A DNA stretch of 64,000 nucleotides, taken from the NCBI GenBank assembly GCA_942159475.1, contig OW804099.1, positions 12,460,119-12,524,118 of the forward strand, given 5' to 3'. A program made the position numbers and the translations under genes. Under the pieces are notes generated by a model, which was not told where the DNA came from, searched no databases, and worked only from the letters and a program-made list of their open reading frames with translations. This DNA comes from Sthenelais limicola (Eukaryota; Annelida; Polychaeta; Phyllodocida; Sigalionidae). Below, in pieces: positions 48,838-59,359 of this stretch (position 1 is its first letter; each line of letters begins with the position of its first letter).

Positions 48838-49765
48838 CAAATTCAACAAGTACTAAGTTAACTAATTATCAAGTTATGCACCGATTTGATCAACTGTTAA
48901 CATATTTAACTTTGTAATCAGTGTCAACTTAATTCATATTCTTGGCGTTTCCACTGGAAACGATTTTCTCAGCCACAATCATTTGTGCCTGATGTCAACT
49001 TATAGTTATACAGTAGTTTGATTCTTGAAGAGGGAAACCATAGCCAGGGCTGTAAAAAAAGTTGGTTGAAAAAAAATTGTCGTTAAAAAATAGTTGGTCG
49101 GTAAAAAAAATTGTCGTTAAAAAATAGTTGGTCATAAAAAAAAGTTGGTCTTAAAAAAAAGTTGGTCGTAAAAAGTTGGTTGAAAAAAAATTGTTGTTAA
49201 AAAATAGTTGGTCGTTAAAAAAATTGTTGTTAAAAAAAGTTGGTCGTAAAAAAAAAGGTGGTTGTAAAAAAAAGTTGGTCGTAAAAAAAAAGTTGGTCGT
49301 AAACAAAAAAGTTGGTTGTATAAAAAAGTAGTAAGCTAGGCTAGGCTAAATAGTTGGTAACTTACTTTTAAAATTTAGAAAATGTGTTGGGCAGCAGTGT
49401 CCATTTGAGCACCTGAGGCAGGTGAGGGGGGTGGTGGGCAGAGGGATGGTGTGGGAGGTGGGAGGGCCTTCTGCAGACCTATCATGGTTGGAGAAGCATC
49501 TAACTAACAGCCAATCAACTCCCTTGGCTAAACCTAGGAAGGCTGTCAATCAGCCTTCAATAACGTCTAGGTGTGAAATCTATGACTGATTGAATCAGTG
49601 AAGTGTGAAATATAGGACCTGATCGAAAGGATTAGATAAGGCATCCTTAAACACCTCACAGACAGCTAAAGAATATTATCAGATGTAGATCCAGTATCAG
49701 TGATTGGCACATTTCATAGTGACTCATATGTTTTCTCAGCTATAAATAGCTGAGAAAACAAAAAT
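48838..49765 (+). repeat. Left arm of a large diverged inverted repeat
   Basis: The segment includes ACAAGTACTAAGTTAACTAA, GGCGTTTCCACTGGAAACG, a G-rich part (49420-49470), GATTGGCACATTT and a perfect 14-bp hairpin TTTTCTCAGCTAT/ATAGCTGAGAAAA (49730-49759). All occur in reverse order and orientation at 54120-54865. A simple-sequence block (49049-49330) lies inside this arm only. Confidence 0.65.
49049..49330. repeat. Imperfect AAAAAGTTGGTCGT-type tandem repeats
   Basis: About 15 imperfect copies of a 14-20-nt unit, GTTGGTCGT followed by an A run. It is non-coding. Confidence 0.85.
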
Positions 49766-52700
49766 CCTTTATTGCTGATCTTTTTTACAATTGGTCGGTC
49801 AATTCTGTGCTCGGCCGGCCAGTTCTTCCTATGACTGCAGACTTAAGGTTTTGTCTTTGAAAGTTACTGTTACTGTTGAATGTTCAAGAAAGTTTGAAAC
49901 TGAATTCTTAATGCTAACATGGGGATGAGATGAGTAAATACATTGATGGACGTAATGCGGTTATCAGGTTACAATACCAACTGACACAATTGACACACAA
50001 GGGGCATCATAGATCATCATTGAAAACAGATCAACATTGAAGCCGAAACATGTTCGGTGAAGTACATTGTTAAAACATCAAAGCAGGAAGCTAACATTTT
50101 TATCATAATATATTTATTTAAATATGCCATATTTAGATATATATTTATATTTATACTTATTGTAAACATATCATCAAAATTTGTTTAATGCCAATGAATA
50201 GCCTACTTATGCCAAAGTAATATCCAGACATTTCCATTGTGACTGTATGTAATTATGCAAGTTATGGCCAACAAGCTGCTGTGTTCATCCCTTTCTATCT
50301 GTATTGCCATATGCTAGGCACCCATGCATTAACACCCATGAGAAATAGCACAACCAGGCAGAAACATGGAACATAAAAACAATTGATTTTTATTACAAAA
50401 CTCTGTAAAATACCTTGCTTCATCAGTTTCAACATGCCATCCGTGCACATGGTTGCATAATGGAGCACATGTTAGTTTGGTATATACCAGTAGTGTGGGG
50501 ATAGCCATCAGAATGGGCAATTTCACAATAACAGCTTTACTCATTATTTCATTGAGATATATAGAGGAGTTGCAAGGGAGACTTGAAGATTCTTGCAACC
50601 CTTCTTATCATTTTTTAACGCCCCATTGACATCAGGAGAAGGTGAGTTTGTTGCATTATTAAAAACAATTAACTCGTGTATTTATATATAAAAGGTTTAA
50701 TTCTAAGGAGTGCCATCAATATGAACCACTGGCTCATTCCCATATGCGATGTGTCACAGAAGAATGAATTTTAGTCTAAATTGCCGACCAGAAATGCCAA
50801 GCCATGATGATTTGGGATGAATGGATGCTGATGGTCAGTGGCAAGTCCCTTGGACAACATTACCACCTGTGGTCTAGGCATTTCGATTTGAGAACATTGT
50901 GCACAGGGATCTTCCCTAGCTCTCTGATTATAGATAATTATTTTGGAAATGATCTTCATTGTAATACTCATCAGTATTTTCTGGTATTTCAAGGAATTTG
51001 CTGTCTAGTATTACATAAACTATAAACTATATTCTTTGTATATATGAAGAATTTTGGCTGTGCTGGTGAATATTGATATGAAAATTTAATGATTCATACA
51101 AACCTTTTTTTTTAACAAAATATGTTTTTTTTTTTTTAAAAATTAGTGCCATTTGCGAAAATATTGTGCATTTTGAAACACAGCAACTGTCTTCTCACTT
51201 TAAGTGGATCTGGAATACAGAATTGACTTCCATATTAGCAAACATAATTTAAAAATAAGATCATTCAAAAGAGTCAAGGGATACAAGTTTATCCAATATT
51301 ATGGCTAAAATAGCATTTTAGGGGCACAATTGGTGGCCATCTTGCAAAATGATGGTCATCTTGAAATTTGTCCCAGGAATGCAAATATTGCCTCTATATA
51401 AGTAAATACATATCATATGGCATCAAGATCATTCAAATCAGACTATTCTAGTCAATTCTTTTACCAAATGGCAAGATGTCTATAGGTTTCTAATCTGGTT
51501 GAGACGAGCTGCAGAATGGAACGAGTCCCGAAGGGAAGAGTTTTGGTTTGCAGCTCGTTGAGACCCGATTACAAACCGAACAGTGCCATTTGGTATTTAT
51601 TACATACTGATTTGTAGATTCATCTGTTATATTTACCTTATTATTACTGTATTTCTTGCCAAACTATCGGAACTTTGCTTGAAAACTTTCGAAACTTCAA
51701 GGCAGCGCTACACAGCAAACCAATGAAATGATGCCTCCTGTGGGTCACATGTTGATGCCCCGCTCAAATAGCACATAGGTGTTGCATAGCGACTTGCAGC
51801 CCTTCTGGTGCTATTTGACTTTTCAAATAGCACCCCTGAATCACACACTCAAAATCACATACATGTAATAAGGAATACAAATATTTTTTTTTTTTTTTAA
51901 ATTTTATTGGTCAAAGTTTCATACCATGATAATTCTCATTTGCCAATTGAAAACAATATTCCTAACAATCTCTACTATAATATTACATCTCGATCATCTC
52001 AATTACCTTACATTATACTTTAATTTGTTTAATCTGTTATTTTCTACTTATTACATTCTACGATCTTCAACTACAATTTAATATATCTCGCCGAGTCGTT
52101 TCATACAAAACAATTCCGCTTAATACAATTATTACATGATTACCGGTACAAGTTTTTGTAATTTTTTTGTGGCCTGTTAAAACATATATATGCAAGTTCG
52201 CGGATAAAATACAATAGTAACTGCACCTTTATAGTTATAAACTATATCTATTCTAGTTACTCAGCTTCTCGACCTTTTTGGTCTCAATACATTTCTGGTC
52301 AGTGTTAAGTGGTTAGGTTCGGCAAGTACAATATGACCTCTACATTAGCAAAAACATAATTCAGCATCAAGATCATTCAAATCAGACTATTTTAGCCAAT
52401 TCTGTGGCAAAAATAGCATTTTCTGGTCTCAAATGGTGGCCATTTTAGCCAATTCTGTGGCAAAAATAGCATTTTCTGGTCTCAAATGGTGGCCATCTTG
52501 GAAAAAATGACCTTACAATTACCTTGACCTTGGTTGTGTGTTCATCTGATAGTGTGACCCAGGTAACATTTTATTTCCCGAGATGTAAAATTCTAAACCC
52601 GCTAAATCCATTTCAGCAAAAAAAATCGTAGTAGTACTCACGTCATGCTTCCACCCCAGTTCTACTGGGCTATAAAGGGATAGTACATAAAACGCCCTTA

Positions 52701-53041
52701 TTTGTAGCCTATACAGGGGTTGGTGTTGCATTGAATAGTCAGGTTTGCCTTTAATATCCAGAGTATATAGATTTGAACTATATATTCACAAATAGCTTAT
52801 CATAACATTTGGCAGAGTAGCCATTTGCTTCCACTAGCTTATCATTAGCCTACTGTTGCTCTTATTCTTTGCGCAATGTTGACCATTAAAGGTACTTTAT
52901 AATTAATATATCTAAGGTGGGGAACGAATTTATAGGAGTCTGGCTGCACTAGAAAGTCCCTGTTCTAAATTAGGCTCACTTTAGTTAGGGGCACTATGGC
53001 TTGCTTAAGTAATAATGATGATATTAATAATATATTTACAG
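49766..53041. other. Intergenic stretch with foldbacks and a short tandem duplication
   Basis: It contains a foldback at about 51463-51598, bounded by ACCAAATGGCA and TGCCATTTGGT, with CAGCTCGT repeated in inverse. A 54-bp direct duplication at 52393-52496 (AGCCAATTCTGTGGCAAAAA in both) and T runs near 51120 and 51884 are the other features. No gene was recognised. Confidence 0.45.
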
Positions 53042-53181
53042 GTACCATGCTAAGCTAAGGGTGTGACTACATTGCTACATCATCTAACACCATCCCTCCG
53101 CCAGTGATTACCATCCTCTCATTGTGGCATTATCTACATCCACTACACCTCCTGGTCTAAACTCATTAATTATATTTAACC
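53042..53181 (+). other. Likely 5' UTR of the TMEM229-like gene
   Basis: TATTTACAG ending at 53041 is a possible 3' splice site for a UTR exon that carries the start codon at 53182. One ATG (53046) lies upstream of the start; its frame soon closes. The true transcript start is not visible. Confidence 0.35.
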
Positions 53182-53739
53182 ATGTCTCCAAGTCCAAGTC
53201 CACAAGAACAAGATGATATATCTACTAACATTTCTTCCAACGGTAAGCATTCCCCACCACCCGTACACATGCACCCACTGCCTGCACTTGTGAGGTATTA
53301 CATCTATGGCATTCAAGGCTTCGCTGCTGAAATCGTCTTCACCTCATTCTTCGATTTTTTCTTCAAGTATGGGGATTGGACCCTGAAGGGACATTCAGCC
53401 ATCTCTTCCTTCTTCATCTATGGCACAGGCAGTTTCCTGTTGGAAAGGCTTTATGTATATTTATGGTATAAGAAGAGAATTCCTCGCAGTGTACGCATGG
53501 CTCTGTACGTACTCATAATTTTCAGTTGGGAGTTTACCACAGGATTCATTCTCAGACAGTTCAACGCTTGCCCCTGGGATTATTCACACTACAGGTTCAA
53601 CATAATGGGTCTCATTACGATGGAATACATTCCAGCCTGGCTATTCCTGAGCTATTTGCAGGACTGCTTGGCTGACTATCTGCTTAGGATAAATGTGGCT
53701 CCCTCTGTTGATCACAGCCAGTGCATCAAACGTGACTAA
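53182..53739 (+). CDS. TMEM229-like multi-pass membrane protein, single coding exon
   Basis: 185 residues. The first ~32 are polar and Pro/Ser-rich (SPSPSPQEQDD, PPPVHMHPLP) and the rest is hydrophobic. The TMEM229A/B family (function poorly known, integral membrane) is recognised by YYIYGIQGFAAEIVFTSFFD, the FIYGTGSFLLERLYVYL segment, [20 protein letters not shown] and [12 protein letters not shown]. Human TMEM229B has the same landmarks ([21 protein letters not shown]) at similar length. Four hydrophobic segments are visible at about 33-55, 70-92, 101-117 and 140-160. The start is the first ATG of the open frame. A truncated paralogue lies at 45069-45341. The gene sits inside a large inverted repeat. 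No AATAAA was seen within several hundred bases after the stop. Confidence 0.9.
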   Translation: MSPSPSPQEQDDISTNISSNGKHSPPPVHMHPLPALVRYYIYGIQGFAAEIVFTSFFDFFFKYGDWTLKGHSAISSFFIYGTGSFLLERLYVYLWYKKRIPRSVRMALYVLIIFSWEFTTGFILRQFNACPWDYSHYRFNIMGLITMEYIPAWLFLSYLQDCLADYLLRINVAPSVDHSQCIKRD

Positions 53740-54119
53740 GTCTATGATCAGTTTTCTTTGTTTATGTCACAACATACTCCTGTTTATCTGGTTGGTCACT
53801 TATTTATATCTGATATGATATATTTGAGATTCAGTGATTATTGTCATTATTCATGAAAATTATTGTGACACAGTATCTTTCAATTTGTGTGTTATGCCTA
53901 ATTTCTGGTTAGGCCTATATCTCCGTCGGTAAACTCATGATATTTAAATGAATGTTTTTGACTGCCTCATAATTTAATGCATTATCATTCCATTATCATA
54001 ATTATTTTCATTGTTTTCCGTTGTGCCATGTTTAACCAAAGAAAGGGATCTACAGATATGGTAAAAAATCGCCAACTTGCGAAATCAGGACTAAAGTTCT
54101 TGTCCAATCCCTCAGACTG

Positions 54120-54865
54120 GTCCAATTTTTTATCTCAGGCCTTTAAGAGGCCTGAGATCATATGAGTCACTACTAAATGTGCCAATCATTCTTCATCTAA
54201 TAATATGTGTAGCTGTATGTAAGGTGTTAGAGCTTAGATATGACATCAGGGGAGCATGCCATATCTAACTCACTGTTCAGTGATACATTTCGCACTTAGA
54301 TGTTATGCCAACACCTCAGCCCCTTCACCCCCCTCCCTCCCCCCACCTTCCCGCCTCACCCTCTGTCCTCCACCTGGACAGCCCACTCCCAACACAGAAG
54401 GGGGATGGGTGGCCCATGTTACCCCCACTCCCACCCCAGCTGCAACCACCATCACCTCCTCCTTTACTGGTGCTACTCTGCCCAACCCCCTCTCTCTCCT
54501 CATATTTCTCAGCTGTTTATCTGCCCAGTCCTCCCCTTGGGTGTATATGCAAATTACATTGGCATCTTCTCCTCCTATACCATTGATTTCCATATTGCAT
54601 TTTATTTATCTATTTAAATTAAGCCTCCTTCAAATCTGCTATGAATGCACATTAATAATGTCTAACTAAATTCAAATGACCTCACGCTCTCCGCCTGGAC
54701 AACAAGTTAATAAATTGACATCGGACACAAGTAATTCGGCCTGAGAATCGTTTCCATTGGAAACGCCAGGTATATAAATTAAGTTGACACTAATTGTAAT
54801 ATTAAATAGATAAACCAAACTTAACTTGATAATTTCTTAACTTAGTACTTGTTTTTAGTAATGTA
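54120..54865 (-). repeat. Right arm of a large diverged inverted repeat
   Basis: In inverse it mirrors 48838-49765: a hairpin at 54133-54153 (TCTCAGGCC/GGCCTGAGA), GTGCCAATC, a C-rich part (54310-54490, complement of the left G-rich part), CGTTTCCATTGGAAACGCC at 54750 and AACTTAGTACTTGT at the outer end. The similarity is patchy but collinear. Confidence 0.65.
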
Positions 54866-55027
54866 CAACGAATTGACTGGACGTTCCTATGTTATTTTAA
54901 AGAGCCGTCCATAGCCTTTATACTGGAAACTCAACTATAGCTGCTCCCGAGAATCTAGCCCTGCTACACTCAGCTGCAGTCCCCCTGCTGAGCACATCTG
55001 GTCTCTTTAACTTGATGGGACCGAGGA

Positions 55028-55234
55028 GATAGGGGATTTGCATGTCCGCCTACTTGAATCTTGATACAAATGGAATTATGGGACCTATGATACAATGTAA
55101 ATTCCATGTAAAAACATCTTCATGGGATATTTATTGATGCTCTAACGTTGATATCCATAGGTTTTACATGTTTCCAAAGCACAGAACTCCATCTTTCCCA
55201 GACTTGTGCAGTGGTACATGCAAGCCCCCTATTG
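55028..55234. mobile_element. MITE family B, shorter copy
   Basis: ATAGGGGATTTGCATGTCC at the left and ACATGCAAGCCCCCTAT at the right form inverted ends of family B. The interior is shortened relative to the copies at 23876 and 58909. Confidence 0.7.
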
Positions 55235-56614
55235 AAGAGGGTCTGAGAGGGCCTGGAGAAGTGACCACAACGTGACTTGACGCAGGCCCAGTGATTGGAT
55301 GAAAGGGCTGATGAATTATTCATGAATCCAGAAAAGTCCAAGATTTGAAAATGGCCTCCATCTCGTCACTCGATTTGTTTAGAAATACACTGAATTAACA
55401 GTGAAATCATTGGTTTGGATCAATTTAAAAAGGTACACCCAAAGATATAAAGGTACTCTTTAGTTTATAATCATTTATTTCGTGTGAAATGGATGTACAC
55501 CCTCAGATCAGACTAGCCCATCTGTAGGCATTAAATCGCTGGTAGGCCGAGTACAAGTGGTTTTCGCTGCTTTTTTGAATGAGGCCAGCCTGAATCTGAG
55601 AATTCTAGAGTATAATACAACTGTACAAGGTCTAGAGAAAAAACATACAAAGCTCTGGCGAAAGCTGCTTGAAGAAGTCAGAAATTTGTCTTTTATCTAC
55701 GTATTCAGGCTCATTTGTTATAGCAGAAGATGAGGTATTAAATTTTAATGTTAAAGTTTGAATATTCTATCTCATGGTTATTTTTGTCTGCAGAGAGAGA
55801 AAGAAAATATAGAAAATACCAAAAAAACTACAAAATATAAGGGACACAACATAATTGCACCGTAGATTTGTATGAGCCACGATGGCAGGTTATGCTTGAA
55901 TAAAACCTTTCAAAAACAAAACAAAAACGAATTATACAAACAATCTCATTTTCCTTTCTTTCTGAGATATGCAGTGACTAATGCAACTCCCCTCATTAAA
56001 TATCCATAGTCTATGGGTTTGGGAAATACTAATTTGGCAAATATTAATTAATACACTTTCAGTTGCTCTTAGAGTAGCTGATATGTCTAAGTGGTCTTCC
56101 AAACTATGTACAGAGATCTGCATTCCCCAATTTCATCAGTAATATAATATGTTGGCCAGACCCGACCTATAGCAAATAATATATTATATCTCATTAATTA
56201 TAGCAATCCAATTTGAATATTTCAAGTGATTAACATGTCTGATATTCACGCACTCATACATGTGCCTGGTGTAATATGAGACGTTCCATGCTGCCATCTA
56301 GTGTTCACAACGAGCAATACTGCGCCCATATATGCTGCGCCATAAACACAGCGCCACGTATGGCGATTTGTTGTACTACGCTTACCCGAAGTATTTACCA
56401 TTTATGACCAAGAATATCAACTTTCTTTAATTAATATCCAACATTATGAAATAATGTTGTCAACAATATTACAAGAGTACAAATTCTTTCTATTTTATCT
56501 ATTTTCACTTTAATTTTGTGGTTGGAACTTTTCCCCATGGGTACTTTCCGGTGCTAACACCTTTCTTAGTAAAATTCTGAATTGGATAGCTCAGGTTCTG
56601 TCCCGTGGGTGGGC
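55235..56614. other. Intergenic stretch upstream of U2, nothing recognised
   Basis: AT-rich, with no convincing ORF or element ends. The last ~100 bp should hold the snRNA promoter, but no proximal sequence element can be named without related genes for comparison. Confidence 0.4.
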
Positions 56615-56805
56615 ATCGCTTCTCGGCCTTTTGGCTAAGATCAAAGTGTAGTATCTGTTCTTATCAGCTTAATATCTGATATGCGGTGCATGCACCGCTT
56701 CGATATTAAACTGATTTTTGGAACTGGGTGGTAGCTCAGGGGTTTACTCCTCTACCACCACGGGTTGGCCCGGTACTGCAGTACCTCCGGGATCGGCCCA
56801 CTCCC
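56615..56805 (+). ncRNA. U2: U2 spliceosomal snRNA
   Basis: It starts ATCGCTTCTCGGCCTTTTGG and contains the branch-site-pairing GTAGTA (AAAGTGTAGTATCTGTTC), stem IIa/b (TTATCAGCTTAATATCTGAT), the Sm site GATTTTTGG and the 3' hairpin GGTTGGCCCGGTACTGCAGT then ACCTCCGGGATCGGCCC. About 191 nt, the usual length. The AAAGTG spacing and the GGCCCGG 3' stem match invertebrate forms such as that of Drosophila. All functional elements are intact, so it may be active. The 3' end is estimated from the family. Confidence 0.95.
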
Positions 56806-58287
56806 CTCGGGGAAATAATATAATCAAAAATCAAACCCATCACATGCCATGAAATGTTATAATTCCAAAGTATTGGGGGAAATCGAAGGCTAAAAAAAAC
56901 TGCATCATAAAATGAAATGGTACTTTAAAAATTACTTTAGACTCATAGGAAAAACGATTATAAAAAAAATCAAAGGGGAGCAATTTGATTAATCTAAAAC
57001 GCTTTAAATAATTGATGTGATCACCTGTATAATTCTAGAGAAATGAGAAAATAAAAAATAAATAAAATCAGCTGAGGGAACTCAAGGAAGCAAGGCTAAG
57101 GGGGCGAGAGTGGGGGAGGGGGGCTGGGGGGGGGGGGGCTGGGGGGTAGCTCAACATGAGTTGTGTGTATGGGCAGGTCTATGTTGTGTTGTGGGCATGT
57201 ACGTGCCCCGCCCCTTCTTTCAAATACATTTAATATCTAACTCTCCCTCATACTCTCTCCCACACCCGGGCTCCCGCTTTCCTACGCCACTGGAAACTAT
57301 AAACTTGGGATGCTAAATGTCTTGCTAAACATTTGCTTGAGATCCTGTCAATGTTGGCCATGTGTTGTGTACTACATCCTTGAGTAGTATAAGCACATGG
57401 GGCAATGACTCAGGCAGCTTGGACTGAGGTATTGTGACTGAAGATTGCACCATATAGCCCCATGGAGGAGTGACAGGGGTGTCATACATGTAACATGGTC
57501 AAAACAACAGCATATTGACCATACCTCCACCTACTGGACACATACTATAGAACTAGGTCACACAAGACTAAATGCGGTCACCCATTTACCTCAAACAAGC
57601 AAATGCTATGGTAGGGGAATCGGGCAAACCATTTTCATACCGACATGTGTATATAAATTCGATCTTTAATACTTTATCTGATTCTTTTTAAATAGTTCTG
57701 CAATGAACATGTAAACCCTTGCTTATTTCTGAAGCACTCAGGTCTAATTACTCGCCTATTTTTCTCAGCTGCCCGGCTACTATGCAACATTTTAAAACAT
57801 TTTGTGAATGAAAATGCCTTTTGAAACAGTGGTATGAGATTGAATATTATACTTTTTTTTAAGATCCACTTTTTTGGTGGCTTCTCTTCTTTTTTCCCAG
57901 AGAATCTGAGTGGCAGCACTGTACAGGGTTACTACAGGCCAGTTAAAACAGAAATTGCTTTAAAAAGATTGGAAAGATATGCCACACGGCATCACCTGGA
58001 TAATGATATTTCCCCTTCTCTTGTTATGTCTTGCTTCTCTGGGTTGTAATTGACAAATAGCATTTCCAGCAAACTAGGAATCCAAGTTGGATTGTTCCTC
58101 TCATCAAGACTAAAGCTTTTACATTATTCTAGAATAAATTTATGAAAAGACTTTTTTAATGCCAACTTTTATTCACTCTAGTACATTTCACTATTCGCAA
58201 AGAAAACATAGCTTTCACAGATCAAGAAGGTTTTCTCAGTTAGCAATAAAATAATATGTATTGCACTTGGTTACATTACAGCAGAGA
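56806..58287. other. Intergenic stretch, nothing recognised
   Basis: A G-rich run at 57100-57150 is the only marked composition. No gene or element ends were found. Confidence 0.45.
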
Positions 58288-58530
58288 TATGGGTCAGATG
58301 CTCGGAAAATGTACAATTTACCTTCACCAATTCTCTCCAATAACCCAAATTTAAGCCAGAAATTATGTTCAAAATACAGATCAACATAACTGAACGGATC
58401 GTTTAAATCAACATAATACCAAATATACTCAGATATACCTTAGTGTTGACCATTTTCCAGTCTAATTTAGCAGAATTTGCTAATTGTGTAGGGCTGCCGA
58501 TTATACATTTTCTGACGATCTGACTCATAA
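58288..58530. mobile_element. MITE family A, copy 7
   Basis: ATATGGGTCAGATGCTCGG and AAATGTACAATTT at the left; ATTATACATTTTCTGACG and ATCTGACTCAT at the right. The orientation is as in copy 3. Confidence 0.8.
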
Positions 58531-58908
58531 GGTTGTATGTGTGAGTAGTAGAGGGAAAGAGCGCTTTCTGCACTACATATTAATATCAACTGTTAAATCC
58601 ACCATTCTGGCACTTAGTTATTGCATCAATTCTACTACTGCTACATCTCCATGTTCTTGTGAAATGATTCCATCTAGAAGTATAATATATTATATTCCTT
58701 CCTAGCTGAAAGGTGAAAATGATTTGTATTGATGTAATATGTGAAATACATTAAATCTGTACATAATTTGGAGTTGGAGATGAGACATTTCACAATTGTG
58801 AAAATCTGCCAATACCATTTGTTTAAAAAAAGAAAATGTAGAGGATGGATGTCACAAACACAAATTGCTGATTTTTGGTGAGTCTGAAAGTTGAATATCA
58901 AACTGTAT

Positions 58909-59258
58909 AATAGGGGAGTTGCACATCTCAATGCGCATGTCTACTGCAGTGCATGCTGGGATGGATTCTGTTGAAATTTGACATACAAATATTTGGCAAC
59001 ATTTTTATCAGAATTTGCAAGAATGTTTTCACCAATATCAGAGCTTGTATAAATGATCTCTGAAAACCAAATGCATGATGGGAAAGATGGGGACTTGTGG
59101 AATGGAAACATGTATAACACATGGATATTGACATTAGACCATTAGTAAATATTCCATGCTGAACATAGCATGTTTTCTTTAGTTTTTAGACTGTACCATT
59201 AGTCCCATAATTCCATGCGAATCAAGATTCAAAATGGCGGCTATGCAAATCCCCTATT
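58909..59258. mobile_element. MITE family B, full copy near the zinc-finger gene
   Basis: About 350 bp, with ends AATAGGGGAGTTGCACATC and GCAAATCCCCTATT. Its interior is close to the copy at 23876-24218. It lies about 100 bp beyond the stop codon of the zinc-finger gene. Confidence 0.85.
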
Positions 59259-59359
59259 ATGTGCGGCTAGACTTGGACACTGGCTGATGAACCCTGAGGT
59301 CCAGTGTATGTTCTCATGTGAAATCTCTGGTCTTCAGTCCTGCCTTTATAGTGCTACAT

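Noticed and set aside
52260..52320. Second U2-like start (CAGCTTCTCGACCTTTTTGG)
   Set aside because: The resemblance stops after about 20 nt; there is no branch-pairing region and no Sm site.
54256..54669. Overlapping ORFs in a proline/serine-rich stretch
   Set aside because: A CT-rich sequence opens several frames on both strands at once. It belongs to the inverted-repeat arm, and no frame shows a protein family.
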